Below the pieces are notes generated by a model, which did no database searches, was not told the origin of the DNA, and saw only the letters and a program-made list of their open reading frames with translations. Shown in pieces: positions 25,098 to 34,685 of a stretch of 64,000 nt of DNA. Origin of the DNA: Phragmitibacter flavus (GTDB lineage Bacteria; Verrucomicrobiota; Verrucomicrobiia; Verrucomicrobiales; Verrucomicrobiaceae). Within the stretch, counting starts at the first letter, position 1; each line of letters begins with the position of its first letter. The position numbers and the translations under genes were made by a program. The DNA is taken from NCBI RefSeq assembly GCF_005780165.1, contig NZ_VAUV01000001.1:372001-436000 (forward strand), given 5' to 3'.

Positions 25098-26321
25098 ATG
25101 CAAAAATCTTTCCCCCGCGCGCTCCTGGCCATGACCGTCTTGACGGTCTCGGGCACCGCATTTGCTCAGGGGTTGCTCGGCCTGACCCAAAGCGTGGATT
25201 ACGAGGCCAATATCCCTTTCTCCGTCAGCACGTCGGTGCGCGCTGGTTACGACAATATCAAATACTCCAGCGCCGGTCAGGAAGACGTGGAAAGCTATTT
25301 CCTCCAATCCGGCATCGGCCTTCGTTATGGCAACAATCATCGGGTGACCCCATGGAACGTTGGCGTTGACCTCGGCGTCACGCATTACCTTGATTCCGTC
25401 GAGCGCGGTGAGGACACTTTCTACAACACGCGCGTTTCTTTCAACATCAGCCATCAAATCTCGCGCCGCCTGACGGTCGGCAACAACTTTTACGCCACCT
25501 ACGAGATTGAGCCTGATTACGGTGCCGGCGTCACCACCGGTCGTCGGGCCGGCCAATACATCTACGGTTACAACAACACCACGCTCGCCTACGCCTGGAC
25601 CCGCCGCGTCTCCACCACCACGGGTTACACCGTCGATGGCATCAAGTATGTCGATGATAACGACGTGGCCGGTTTGGAGGACCGGTTCAGCCACACCTTT
25701 AGCCAGCAAGTCAGTTACGCCTTGTCGCGCCGCACTTCCCTGACGGCGGAATATCGTTTCCGCCTCACCGATTACGACAGCTCGCCACGAGGCATCGCCG
25801 GGGAAAATTACGTGAATCCCGACTCCACCAGCCATTTTGTCCTCATCGGTGTGGACCAGGCATGGAGTGACCGGCTTACCGCCAGCGTCCGCGCCGGTGC
25901 AGAACTTTACCAAAGCGATCGCACCAGCGAAACTGCCCCTTATGTGGAAGGCTCCCTCAACTACGCCATCTCCCGCAAGACCAGCCTCCGCTGGCACGTT
26001 CAGGCTGGTTACGATGGTTCCGAGCTTGGCCTGTTTAATTCCCGCTACTCCTACCGCACCGGGGTGGTGGTTTCCCACCAGTTCACGCGTCGCCTCAGCG
26101 GCAACAGTGGCATTCATTACGTGCACAGTGACTTCGAAGGGAGCGAGGATGTTCCTTCAGCCAGCGAAGATGAACTCAACGCCTCCATTGGTCTGACCTA
26201 CAATTTCTGGCAAAATCTCAGCCTCGATGCCAACTACAGCTTCACCACACTTGCAGCCGATCAAGAATTCCGCGATTATGATCGTCACCGCCTGAGTGTT
26301 GGCCTCAACGCCACGTTCTAG
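25098..26321 (+). CDS. Outer-membrane beta-barrel protein of an exopolysaccharide module
   Basis: 407 residues. Signal peptide residues 1-23 ending TAFAQ. The mature protein is a series of amphipathic strands with alternating aromatic residues (SVRAGYDNIKYSS, RLTVGNNFYATYEIE, SLDANYSFTTLAADQ) and the C-terminus LSVGLNATF ends in Phe, as for barrels inserted by the BAM machinery. Barrels of this kind are frequently found beside Wzc/Wza-type genes in exopolysaccharide loci, where they may form the outer-membrane exit in place of or together with a Wza octamer. Here it directly precedes the autokinase gene (75 nt gap). Function assigned by context. Confidence 0.75.
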   Translation: MQKSFPRALLAMTVLTVSGTAFAQGLLGLTQSVDYEANIPFSVSTSVRAGYDNIKYSSAGQEDVESYFLQSGIGLRYGNNHRVTPWNVGVDLGVTHYLDSVERGEDTFYNTRVSFNISHQISRRLTVGNNFYATYEIEPDYGAGVTTGRRAGQYIYGYNNTTLAYAWTRRVSTTTGYTVDGIKYVDDNDVAGLEDRFSHTFSQQVSYALSRRTSLTAEYRFRLTDYDSSPRGIAGENYVNPDSTSHFVLIGVDQAWSDRLTASVRAGAELYQSDRTSETAPYVEGSLNYAISRKTSLRWHVQAGYDGSELGLFNSRYSYRTGVVVSHQFTRRLSGNSGIHYVHSDFEGSEDVPSASEDELNASIGLTYNFWQNLSLDANYSFTTLAADQEFRDYDRHRLSVGLNATF

Positions 26322-26396
26322 CGGGAAAAGCCTAAAAGCCAAGCAAGTTTCATCGCCACAACTGAAAACCTCCCCCCCGGCGTTGCAGCGCCAGCC

Positions 26397-28589
26397 ATGA
26401 ACCCATCTCCTCCCCAAGAACATCGGCAGCACGCTCTCGATTACTGGCAAATCATCCGGAATCGACTGGGCCTCATCTTTTTATGCTTCCTGCTGGTGTT
26501 TGCCGCCGCCGCCGTCATCACGCATGTCATGCCGAGAAAATACCGGGCGGTGGTGGAAATCGAACTCAAGAGGCAACTCAAAGACACCAACGTCTTTGGC
26601 CAGCTCAACCAGAACAACAATCTCGCCGGCGACGGCTTCTTAAAGACCCAGCTCGAAATCATTCAAAAGCCCAAAACCCTCGAACGGGTGGTCGAAAAAC
26701 TCAAGCTGCTTGAACTGTGGAGCCTCCCTGCCAATGGCCGCCAGTTCGCCATCGGTCGGCTTCAGGGTCACCTTGAGGTCAACAGCAGTGCCAGAAGCGA
26801 GATCATCAACATCACTTATTACGACGAAGATCCACAGCTTGCGGCGGACATCGCCAACGCCGTCGCTGAAAGCTACCGCGAGACCCGCATCCAGGTCGAC
26901 CGCGACCTTGCCGATAACTCTATCAAGGAATTCAACATCCAGGTTGCTGCCAAAGAGCAGCTCGCGCAGCAGGCCCGGAACAAGATGTTTGCCGTCAAAA
27001 AGGACCTTGGTATCATCGAGCTGCCGGGAGACAACCGGGCTACTGGTCAGGATGTCATCGACACTGTTGAAAGCGCCACGCTGATCGACCGGGAACGCGA
27101 CATTTACAAACTGACCAATGAAATCCAGTCCCTCCGCGCCCAGATCAGCCAGTTACAAACCCTCGACGGTGACGCCCTCATCCGCCAAGCTGGTGAACTT
27201 CGCGTCGAGAACGAAACCATCCGCACCATCGGACCCGCTTACCAGGGATTGCTGATGAGACAGGAAAGCGTCGCTGGCTCTGGACTCGGACCCAAACACC
27301 CTACCATGATCAGCCTCGGGAAGGAGATTGAAACCGCCCGAACGCTCCTCCTTGATGCCGCCAACGACTACCGCAACAACCTCGCCTTTCGCATCACCAC
27401 GGGGGAGAGACAACTCGCTGAAGCTCAAAAAACCTATCAGGAACAGCGCTCCAAATCTCTTGAGGCCGACACCAACAACCAGGAATACCTTCATGCCAAG
27501 GAAGAGTGGGAAGGTCTCAACCGGGATCTCTGGAAGCTCCGCGACACCCTTGCCCAGCAGCAGATCGAACGCGACATTCCGGCCACCCCGTTCACCATCC
27601 ACAAATCCGCCGACGAACCGGAAACTGCTCCCGCCAAACCCAACGTCAAAGTCAATCTTGCCCTCGGTGCCGTGGTTGGACTCATGTTCGGCTTTGGCTT
27701 GGCTTTCTTCCTGGAATACCTCGATACCACCGTCAAAAGCATCGACGAAGTCGAACGCCTTCTCGGGGTTCCCGTGCTCGCCGTGATTCCAAAAAATGTC
27801 GGTGCCCTTCATCGCACCACCGGTCTCAATCCCGATGCCGAAGCCTACCGCATCTTACGAACGAACATCGAATTCAACCGCAAAAGACCCGATGCCAATG
27901 TCATCAGCGTGGTCAGCGGTGGCTCCAGCGAAGGGAAAAGCACCACCATGGTCAACCTCGCCACGGTTTGTGCCCAGGGCGGATACAACACGCTGATCAT
28001 CGACGGTGACCTTCGCCGCCCGCGCATGCACACGTTTTTTGATGTGACCAATGATGTTGGCCTCACCACCTACCTCAGCAGTCCGATGGAGCTGGAAGAG
28101 GTGGTGCTCGAAACCCCCATCGAAAATCTCTTCCTCATGCCCAGCGGCCTCATGCCGGCCGACAGCTCAGGGATGCTCAACTCCCCACGCTTCCGCCAGT
28201 TGCTCGATGACGTCAAAAGCCGTTTCGACATCGTGCTTATCGACTCCCCGCCGATTCTTGGCGTCAGCGACGCCAGTGTGCTTGCCGCAGAGGCCGACCT
28301 CACCCTCCTCGTCGTCCAGCATCGCAAACTGCCGCGGCACATGCTGCAGCGGGTCAAACATTCCGTCGATGCTGTTGGCGGAGACGTCGTCGGGGTCGTG
28401 CTGAACAACGTCGACATTCACAGCGACAACACCTACGGCTACTACACCAGCTACTACACCTACTACAACTCGGACCAGCGAGGGAAAAAAGACCGTCAGC
28501 CAGTGGCGAATGCTCCCCAAAAAACTCTGGCCAGCTTGCAATCTCCCAAGTCCGAGAAAAACCGCACTTCCTACCAGGACGCCTTTTGA
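26397..28589 (+). CDS. Exopolysaccharide co-polymerase/tyrosine autokinase (Wzc-like)
   Basis: 730 residues. An N-terminal Wzz domain begins with a membrane segment (about residues 28-48); a coiled-coil region (about 170-390) leads to a second membrane segment (about 418-438). The C-terminal BY-kinase has Walker A SGGSSEGKSTT (about 505-515), Walker A' IIDGDLRRPR (about 534-543) and Walker B VLIDSPP (about 612). The tail carries a dense Tyr cluster (TYGYYTSYYTYYNSD, about 679-693), the autophosphorylation region that controls chain length in Wzc proteins. Upstream is an outer-membrane barrel and downstream a Wza-like export gene, so this is an exopolysaccharide export operon; no glycosyltransferase is in the window. 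Confidence 0.93.
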   Translation: MNPSPPQEHRQHALDYWQIIRNRLGLIFLCFLLVFAAAAVITHVMPRKYRAVVEIELKRQLKDTNVFGQLNQNNNLAGDGFLKTQLEIIQKPKTLERVVEKLKLLELWSLPANGRQFAIGRLQGHLEVNSSARSEIINITYYDEDPQLAADIANAVAESYRETRIQVDRDLADNSIKEFNIQVAAKEQLAQQARNKMFAVKKDLGIIELPGDNRATGQDVIDTVESATLIDRERDIYKLTNEIQSLRAQISQLQTLDGDALIRQAGELRVENETIRTIGPAYQGLLMRQESVAGSGLGPKHPTMISLGKEIETARTLLLDAANDYRNNLAFRITTGERQLAEAQKTYQEQRSKSLEADTNNQEYLHAKEEWEGLNRDLWKLRDTLAQQQIERDIPATPFTIHKSADEPETAPAKPNVKVNLALGAVVGLMFGFGLAFFLEYLDTTVKSIDEVERLLGVPVLAVIPKNVGALHRTTGLNPDAEAYRILRTNIEFNRKRPDANVISVVSGGSSEGKSTTMVNLATVCAQGGYNTLIIDGDLRRPRMHTFFDVTNDVGLTTYLSSPMELEEVVLETPIENLFLMPSGLMPADSSGMLNSPRFRQLLDDVKSRFDIVLIDSPPILGVSDASVLAAEADLTLLVVQHRKLPRHMLQRVKHSVDAVGGDVVGVVLNNVDIHSDNTYGYYTSYYTYYNSDQRGKKDRQPVANAPQKTLASLQSPKSEKNRTSYQDAF

Positions 28590-28613
28590 TCGAACTCAAT
28601 CTTCTCGCCTGTC

Positions 28614-29210
28614 ATGATGAACCCACGTTTCAAAAATCTCTTCGGAATGGCCCAACGGATCTTCCTTCTCGCCCTCCTCGGCTTGAGCCTCCAGAATTTC
28701 GCCTCTGCCCAAGGCACTGAGCCTACCTTGCGCTCAGGCGACAGCATCGTTCTCAAGCTCTCTGGTGTGCCGTCGGAAGAATCCGCGTTGATCTCCTATA
28801 CCTACGACATTTCCGATCAGGGCACCATCAACCTTACCCATTTGGGTGAAGTCCGTGCCGCTGGCATGCGTCCATCCGCCTTGCAGAAGAGCATCGAGAA
28901 CGCTTACAAATCAGCCGAAATTTACACCAACCCGACCATCCTCATCAGCACCAGTCGTGATGGCGGTTCAGGCACCCAGGTCGTTTACGTCAGCGGCGAA
29001 GTCAAAACGCCAGGTGCCATCCCCATGCGCGCCGGCATGAGCGTTCACGACGCCATCACCTCCGCGTCAGGGCCCACTGACTTCGCCAAAATGAAAGCCG
29101 TCAAACTCTCCCGCGGCAACAACACCCGTGAACTGGATCTGCGTCGGGCCGACAATCCAGACGCTTCGCTTCCCGTGCAGTCTGGCGACAAGATCCATGT
29201 GTCGCAGTAG
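28614..29210 (+). CDS. Polysaccharide export protein (Wza-like, short)
   Basis: 198 residues. A signal peptide (residues 1-34, ending NFASAQ) has no lipobox Cys, unlike the lipoprotein Wza. The Poly_export domain (about 38-120) has LRSGDSIVLKLSGVPSE, ISDQGTINLTHLGEVRAAGM and NPTILIS; one SLBB domain (about 122-195) follows with VYVSGEVKTPGAIPM and LPVQSGDKIHVSQ at the very end. Classic Wza has two SLBB domains and a C-terminal membrane helix, so this short form probably relies on the barrel encoded two genes upstream for the outer-membrane step. It follows the autokinase by 24 nt. Confidence 0.88.
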   Translation: MMNPRFKNLFGMAQRIFLLALLGLSLQNFASAQGTEPTLRSGDSIVLKLSGVPSEESALISYTYDISDQGTINLTHLGEVRAAGMRPSALQKSIENAYKSAEIYTNPTILISTSRDGGSGTQVVYVSGEVKTPGAIPMRAGMSVHDAITSASGPTDFAKMKAVKLSRGNNTRELDLRRADNPDASLPVQSGDKIHVSQ

Positions 29211-29332
29211 CACCTGGCACCTCCCCGCCACTACACGCACGCAATCAGAAGGGGGCCACTCCAAGTGGAAAGCAGATGGACATTGGCCATTGGCAGTGCA
29301 AAAGGCTGACGCTTTGTCTTCCGCATCCCCTC

Positions 29333-30373
29333 ATGTCCGCTCCAGCGCTCCCGTCTCCACCCGTCACCAAAAGGGAAATTTGGATCGACTTGCTGCGTGG
29401 CTTTGCCGTCTTGATCATGCTCGAGACGCATTGTGTGAATGTGTTCTTGGATCCCTCAACCGTCGCAAACCCGGCATGGATGGGCTGGCTCAATTTCTTC
29501 AACGGCCTGGCCGCTCCCACCTTCCTGTGGATCGCCGGTTACCTACAAGGCCTGGGTATCCGTCGGGCCATCGCCACCAACCGGCCGTTGCTCACTCGCC
29601 AGCGCTTGCTACGTCTGCTCTTGATCTGCCTGTTGGGCATCGCCCTTCAAATCCCCTGGAGTCCATGGCTGGCTGGGGACTATGGCATTGCCAGCTGGAC
29701 CAGTCTGACTGCCGTCAACATCCTTCAGTGCCTCGCCATGAGCCTGTTTGTCCTGCTTCTGCTCGGCGCGTGGATGCGAACCCGTTATGACCTCGCTACG
29801 GCATTGCTGGCCATCGCCGTCATCCTCGCCGCCACTGCCGCCAACGGCTGGAGCACCGGGTTGATGCCCCTCGATTCATGGTTAAACCGCAACAACGGAT
29901 CCATCTTTCCTTTCTTCCCCTGGTTTGCCTTCTGTGCCGTCGGGAGTCTGATGGGGCGATGGGAGCTCTCCTGGAAAACCTGGATGCCACTCGCGCTACT
30001 GATGATTTTCGGCGGAACCGGAATTCAGCATGGCCCATTCGATCAAACACACCCCGGATTTTTCTTCGAACGCCTCGGTTATGTGTTGGTGTTCGCCATT
30101 TTCATCCATGCGACCAGCAAAATTTGCCGGATCTCCTGGCTGCAGCTCATTGGCCGCCAATCCCTTTTCATTTACGTTCTGCATCTGCAGATTCTGCATT
30201 CCCTGCCCCTGCCCGGAGGTTCACCAGACAAGTTGTGGGCCAATCAGCTCAGCCTGAAGCACACCTCCCTGGCGTTGGTAATGCTGCTGCTCATTTGCCT
30301 GGCCTTTGCCTGGCTCAATGAGCAGCGCCAAAATCGGTGTCGTCCCGCCAATCCAATGCCTGCCTCAACCTAG
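29333..30373 (+). CDS. DUF1624/HGSNAT-type membrane acyltransferase-like protein
   Basis: 346 residues from the ATG at 29333 (MSAPALPS). About ten hydrophobic segments. The start EIWIDLLRGFAVLIMLETH has the R-G and His of the heparan-alpha-glucosaminide N-acetyltransferase (DUF1624) and acyltransferase-3 group; later FFNGLAAPTFLWIAGYLQG and LQLIGRQSLFIYVLHLQIL are typical. Such proteins transfer acyl groups across the membrane onto sugars. Position after the export module suggests modification of the exopolysaccharide, although a 122-nt gap separates them. Convergent with actP, only 10 nt apart. Confidence 0.78.
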   Translation: MSAPALPSPPVTKREIWIDLLRGFAVLIMLETHCVNVFLDPSTVANPAWMGWLNFFNGLAAPTFLWIAGYLQGLGIRRAIATNRPLLTRQRLLRLLLICLLGIALQIPWSPWLAGDYGIASWTSLTAVNILQCLAMSLFVLLLLGAWMRTRYDLATALLAIAVILAATAANGWSTGLMPLDSWLNRNNGSIFPFFPWFAFCAVGSLMGRWELSWKTWMPLALLMIFGGTGIQHGPFDQTHPGFFFERLGYVLVFAIFIHATSKICRISWLQLIGRQSLFIYVLHLQILHSLPLPGGSPDKLWANQLSLKHTSLALVMLLLICLAFAWLNEQRQNRCRPANPMPAST

Positions 30374-30383
30374 TTCGCTGCCA

Positions 30384-32081
30384 TCAGTGGGAAGAGGCCT
30401 TTTCGGCACCCAATCCGGTCTCAGCACGCACGCTCAGTTCAGCGAATTTCGACTCCGCCACCAAGTCGCGTTTGCTCAGCAAGGTTCCCAGAATCGCTCC
30501 CAGGAAACCGAGCGGGATACTTACGATTCCCGGATTTTTCAGCGGGAAGATCGGGTCGCCTGTGATCAGTGCCTTGCCCGCCACCGGGTCCATCACACTC
30601 GGGCTGATTACAATCAAGATGATCGAACTCGCCAGACCAACCACCAAGCCCATCACGGCACCGGTGGTGTTAAACCGCTTCCAGAACACGCTGAACAAAA
30701 TCACCGGCAGGTTCGCCGAAGCCGCCACGGCAAACGCCAGGCCCACCAAAAACGCCACGTTCAAGGATCTCAGTTTGATCGCCAAAAAGATCGAAACCGC
30801 TCCCACCACAAAGGCGGTAATGCGTGCGACGCGAACCTCTTCACCCTGCGTTTTCTCTTTGCCGGAATGAATCACGTTGGTGTAAAAATCATGCGCGAAG
30901 GAGGTCGATGCACTCATCGTCAGCCCTGCAACGACGGCCAGAATGGTCGCAAATGCCACTGCGCTGATGAACGCAAAAAACATTTCGCCACCCAATACCT
31001 CCGCAAGAATCGGAGCCACCATGTTACCGTCCGGCTTGCCTGAAGCGGCCAGTGGCAGTTGATCCAGACTGAGGATCGTCGCCGCTCCAAAGCCAAAGAA
31101 AGTGGTGAGAATATAAAACACCCCAATGATCGCGGTCGCCCAAACCACTGAAACCCGTGCCGTTTTCGCATCCGGCACCGTGTAGAAGCGCACCAAGATG
31201 TGCGGCAAACCTGCCGTGCCCAGAACGAGGCCGAGCGCCAGGGAGATGAAGTCCCAGTTGCCCCACTGATTCGCCGCCGTGACGCCGTATTGCAGGCCGG
31301 GGGTCAGAAGGTTGATCGCTTCCCGGCTGCCCGCATAATCCGCCTGCGACACGCTGGTGAAGAACTGAGTCAAGCTGTAGTCGCTCCGCGCCAGCACCAT
31401 CCAGCTCAAGGCAAAAGCACCGGCCATCAACAGGATCGCCTTGATGATCTGCACCCAGGTCGTCGCCAGCATGCCGCCAAACACCACATAAACCAGCATC
31501 AACACCCCCACCCCAATCACCGCCGGAACGAACTCAATGCCGATCAACACCTTGATAATGCCACCTGCGCCAATCATCTGGGCGATCATGTAAAAGGTCG
31601 ACACCGTCAGCGTGGAAAGAGACGCCATCGCGCGCACCGGACGCTGGTTCAGCCGGTAGGCCAGCAAATCTGCCATCGTGTATTTGCCAGCGTTGCGCAG
31701 AGGTTCCGCCACCAGCAGAAGCACCGTCAAGTAGGCAACCAGGAAACCCACCGAATACATGAAACCGTCGTAACCAAACATGCAGATCGCTCCCGAAATG
31801 CCCAGGAAACTCGCCGCACTCATGTAGTCACCCGCAACCGCCAAGCCGTTTTGCCAGCCTTTGATGCTGCGTCCGGCGGCGAAGTAGGCCGTTGATCCCG
31901 TGGCTTTCTTGGCACTGAAATAAGTGATGACCAACGTCACTGCCACAAAGGCCAGGAACATCATCAGCGCCGTGTTGCTGCCGCCCGTCACCTGCGGGGA
32001 TGGGCCCGGAACCGCAGCAGCGGCCGCCGCGAGAAGGCTGCCGGAAGGAGAGAGGAAGTCGAAAGAAAAGAGTGAGGACAT
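30384..32081 (-). CDS. actP: Sodium:solute symporter, acetate permease type
   Basis: 565 residues with about 13 membrane segments. It belongs to the SSS family; ActP takes up acetate, glycolate and similar short acids with sodium. Distinctive stretches: AAGRSIKGWQNGLAVAGDYM, SAASFLGISGAICMFGYDG, LAYRLNQRPVRAMASLSTLTV and GLTMSASTSFAHDFYTNVI. It is preceded (minus strand) 9 nt upstream by a DUF485 protein gene, the standard yjcH-actP pair, which is the best evidence for the acetate-type assignment. Typical acs (acetyl-CoA synthetase) is not adjacent. Confidence 0.92.
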   Translation of the reverse strand: MSSLFSFDFLSPSGSLLAAAAAAVPGPSPQVTGGSNTALMMFLAFVAVTLVITYFSAKKATGSTAYFAAGRSIKGWQNGLAVAGDYMSAASFLGISGAICMFGYDGFMYSVGFLVAYLTVLLLVAEPLRNAGKYTMADLLAYRLNQRPVRAMASLSTLTVSTFYMIAQMIGAGGIIKVLIGIEFVPAVIGVGVLMLVYVVFGGMLATTWVQIIKAILLMAGAFALSWMVLARSDYSLTQFFTSVSQADYAGSREAINLLTPGLQYGVTAANQWGNWDFISLALGLVLGTAGLPHILVRFYTVPDAKTARVSVVWATAIIGVFYILTTFFGFGAATILSLDQLPLAASGKPDGNMVAPILAEVLGGEMFFAFISAVAFATILAVVAGLTMSASTSFAHDFYTNVIHSGKEKTQGEEVRVARITAFVVGAVSIFLAIKLRSLNVAFLVGLAFAVAASANLPVILFSVFWKRFNTTGAVMGLVVGLASSIILIVISPSVMDPVAGKALITGDPIFPLKNPGIVSIPLGFLGAILGTLLSKRDLVAESKFAELSVRAETGLGAEKASSH

Positions 32082-32090
32082 AGGAGAGAT

Positions 32091-32414
32091 TTAGCGGAAA
32101 AATTTGGCAAGCAGGGCTTCGTTCATGATGTCCCAACGTTTGGCGGCCTTCACATACATGGCGCAGATGATCCAGGTCATCAGGAACTGCGAGAGCGCGA
32201 ACAGGTAAGCAATATTGACCTTGCCCAGCACCTCCGTTTTCATCAGTTCAGGCCAGAATCCGACCAGAACAGGGAGCGCCATGTAATAGACCAAAAAGAA
32301 AATCGTCGCCGGAATAATGAAACGGCGTTTGGCACTCTTGAGAGCGGCGAAATCGGGGTCCGCAGCAATGCGATCCCAGTCCGGTGCAGTTTCAGTGTTG
32401 TTTTTCTCGGGCAT
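32091..32414 (-). CDS. yjcH: DUF485 membrane protein, actP partner
   Basis: 107 residues with two membrane segments (about 34-53 and 65-90). The family phrase RIAADPDFAALKSAKRRFIIP, then FFLVYYMALPVLVGFWPELM and AYLFALSQFLMTWIICAMYV are characteristic of DUF485 proteins, which are encoded next to ActP-type symporters and are thought to be small accessory subunits. Nine nucleotides separate its stop from the symporter start. Confidence 0.93.
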   Translation of the reverse strand: MPEKNNTETAPDWDRIAADPDFAALKSAKRRFIIPATIFFLVYYMALPVLVGFWPELMKTEVLGKVNIAYLFALSQFLMTWIICAMYVKAAKRWDIMNEALLAKFFR

Positions 32415-32538
32415 GGTGGAGTGAGGCTAGGAGGAGTCGCCCAAACTGGCAAGCAGGGAGTTCAATCATCCAAAAAAAACTGGCAAGGATGCGCTTCGAT
32501 GGCCCCTGCGGGTGGCCAGCCACGACATCCACTCGACC

Positions 32539-32626
32539 GCGTCCTGAATGGACGCCTCATCACAGCCCGGCACAAGGTGCCGGGTTTTAATCGTTCAGCA
32601 GAGCGTCCTGTCAGGACGCCTCATGC
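32539..32626. repeat. Cluster of hairpin repeats (GGCGTCC family)
   Basis: Three hairpins: GCGTCC/GGACGC (32539-32555), CCCGGCAC/GTGCCGGG with loop AAG followed by TTTT (32566-32588), and GCGTCCTG/CAGGACGC around a single T (32603-32619), flanked by CCTCATGC. The last unit is the inverted counterpart of the element at 16651-16672. The region 32415-32647 holds no gene; it separates argG from the yjcH-actP operon. Confidence 0.6.
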
Positions 32627-32647
32627 ACGGTGGGCACCCCAACCCCC

Positions 32648-33895
32648 CTACTCACCCAAATTCGCCGCGCCGTTCACCTGAGAATTCACGCGCAAACGCA
32701 AACCATTGAGGCGGATGAACCCGGTCGCATCGTCCTGGTTGTAGGCCTTCGTTGGGTCGGCTTCCATGGTGGCAATGTGCGGATTGTAGAGGCTGTGTGG
32801 CGACTTGCGGCCCGCCGCGTGGATGCCACCTTTGTAAAGTTTCACCCGCACGCTGCCGGTCACGTTCTTCTGGCTCTCCGTCACCAAAGCCTGGATGGCC
32901 AGACGCTCCGGCGCATACCAGAAACCGTTGTAAACGAGTTCCGCATACTTCGGGATCAACCCGTCGCGGATGTGCATCACTTCGCGGTCCATCGTGAGAC
33001 TTTCCAGCTGCCGGTGCGCAAACTGCAAAATGGCTCCACCGGGGGTTTCATACACGCCGCGGCTTTTCATGCCGACAAAACGGTTTTCCACCATGTCGAC
33101 CCGACCCACGCCATGCTTGCCGCCAAGTTTGTTCAACTGACGCATGACCGCCAAAGGCGACAACGCCTTGCCATTCACGCCCACGCAATTGCCCTTTTCA
33201 AAATCCAGCGTCACCATCTGCGGTTTGTCCGGCGCATCTTCCGGGAATACGGAAAGCACGTTGAAATAGTCGCGATACTTCAGATCACCGGCATCGAACC
33301 AAGGATCTTCAAGAATGCCGGCTTCATAACTGATGTGCAAAAGGTTGCGGTCCATGCTGAACGGTTTTTTCGCACTCGCCTGCACTGGGATCTTCTTCTC
33401 CTCGCAATACGCAATCATTTCCGCGCGACCAGGGAACTGGGTGCGGAAACGTTCGTCACGCCAAGGAGCAATGATCTCCAACTCCGGAGCCAAAGCCGCC
33501 GTGGTCAGCTCAAAACGGACCTGGTCATTGCCTTTGCCGGTCGCACCGTGGGCGATGGCATAAGCGCCTTCCTTGCGGGCGATCTCCACCATGCGTTTGG
33601 CGATCAAGGGACGCGCAATGCTGGTGCCAAGGAAATATTCGCCCTCGTAAATCGCGCCCGCTTGGAGCATCGGATAAATGAAATCCTTGGCGAACTCGTC
33701 CTGCAAATCATCAATATACAATCCCGCCGCACCTGTTGACTTGGCCTTTTTGTCCAGGCCCTTCAGCTCGTCGTCCTGACCGATGTTCGCGCAAAAAGCG
33801 ATCACATCCGCGTCATAGGTTTCCTTGATCCAGGACAGCAACACGGATGTGTCGAGACCGCCGGAGTATGCGAGAACAATTTTTTTCTTGGCCAT
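32648..33895 (-). CDS. argG: Argininosuccinate synthase
   Basis: 415 residues from the ATG at 33895 ([15 protein letters not shown]); a longer frame upstream lacks any family similarity. The enzyme joins citrulline and aspartate with ATP in arginine biosynthesis. The N-terminal ATP pyrophosphatase loop [12 protein letters not shown] (about 9-20) and motifs [24 protein letters not shown] and [18 protein letters not shown] are diagnostic. argH is not adjacent. A Shine-Dalgarno-like GGG-AA tract lies just upstream on the minus strand but is not strong. Confidence 0.97.
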   Translation of the reverse strand: MAKKKIVLAYSGGLDTSVLLSWIKETYDADVIAFCANIGQDDELKGLDKKAKSTGAAGLYIDDLQDEFAKDFIYPMLQAGAIYEGEYFLGTSIARPLIAKRMVEIARKEGAYAIAHGATGKGNDQVRFELTTAALAPELEIIAPWRDERFRTQFPGRAEMIAYCEEKKIPVQASAKKPFSMDRNLLHISYEAGILEDPWFDAGDLKYRDYFNVLSVFPEDAPDKPQMVTLDFEKGNCVGVNGKALSPLAVMRQLNKLGGKHGVGRVDMVENRFVGMKSRGVYETPGGAILQFAHRQLESLTMDREVMHIRDGLIPKYAELVYNGFWYAPERLAIQALVTESQKNVTGSVRVKLYKGGIHAAGRKSPHSLYNPHIATMEADPTKAYNQDDATGFIRLNGLRLRVNSQVNGAANLGE

Positions 33896-33932
33896 GATGA
33901 TGGGAAAACAGAAAGGGTGAACCGCGAAGGAA

Positions 33933-34556
33933 TCACAGTTTGCCCGAACGTCCAGAAATATGCTGAAACGATTCCACCAGAATGATCTCACAAGCCCCCT
34001 CACCGCGATCATCGCGCACCAGTGAACTGCGCCAAGGTTTGTCAGCGGTTGGATGCGTTGCCTCGACCAGCGCCCCTTCCAGTTCGACCCAATCTCCCAC
34101 CTTCACCTGCTCCAATTGCTTGGCGATTTTTTCATTGGCCGGGATGATATGGGCGTTGGTTGAATGTCGGATCAACTCTTCCTCCGGCAACGGCGCAGCC
34201 CCCCACCATTTCCAGTGATAAAACCGATCACTCTGCGTGATTTCGAGCCGTCCCAACACAGCATCATCCGCCATCACCCCCCAGCCCAGCGCCAGATCAA
34301 GCGGAGCCAGCAGTGCGGTTTCAGAATTGGCATAGCTCTTCGTCCCCAAGACCCGCGCCTGGATTTTGAACCGCGCTAGCCGTTCCAGCTTCCAGCCACG
34401 AAGTTCGACACGGGGAAAAGCGTTCGCTAACTTCGTTTGGATCGGGTCCATCGGTGACCGTTCCTGCATGGAAGACCAAATCCACCAACCAATCCCCACC
34501 GCTAATGCCAGCCCTCCCGATTTCAAAACCCAAGATCTGTGTTTATCTGTGTCCAT
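33933..34556 (-). CDS. Membrane-anchored hypothetical protein with repeat-derived start
   Basis: 207 residues from the ATG at 34556. A single membrane segment (about 14-29, [13 protein letters not shown]) anchors a periplasmic domain with a conserved-looking core: [46 protein letters not shown] and [15 protein letters not shown] know this as a recurring hypothetical protein without known function; the [11 protein letters not shown] and [19 protein letters not shown] parts suggest an OB-like beta fold. The first residues MDTDKHRS are encoded by the ATCTGTG dispersed repeat, so the original start may have been a TTG or GTG just inside (VLKSGG). Confidence 0.65.
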   Translation of the reverse strand: MDTDKHRSWVLKSGGLALAVGIGWWIWSSMQERSPMDPIQTKLANAFPRVELRGWKLERLARFKIQARVLGTKSYANSETALLAPLDLALGWGVMADDAVLGRLEITQSDRFYHWKWWGAAPLPEEELIRHSTNAHIIPANEKIAKQLEQVKVGDWVELEGALVEATHPTADKPWRSSLVRDDRGEGACEIILVESFQHISGRSGKL

Positions 34557-34674
34557 CTGTGGTTGAAGAAATAGAAACCACGAATGGACACCAATTCACA
34601 CGAATTCCTGATCTCTTAAATCGCCGATAAGTCCCACCTCAGAACATTCGTGTTTGTTCGTGTCCATTCGTGGT
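34535..34674. repeat. Dispersed repeat: ATCTGTG / CCACGAATGG type
   Basis: Tandem words ATCTGTG-TTTATCTGTG-TCCATCTGTGG, then CCACGAATGGACACCAATTC and, inverted, CATTCGTG-TTTGTTCGTG-TCCATTCGTGG. The same vocabulary makes up 59946-60194, including the shared CAGAACATTCGTGT. It supplies the start codon of the hypothetical membrane protein at its left edge. Confidence 0.75.
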
Positions 34675-34685
34675 TTACCCCCAAA

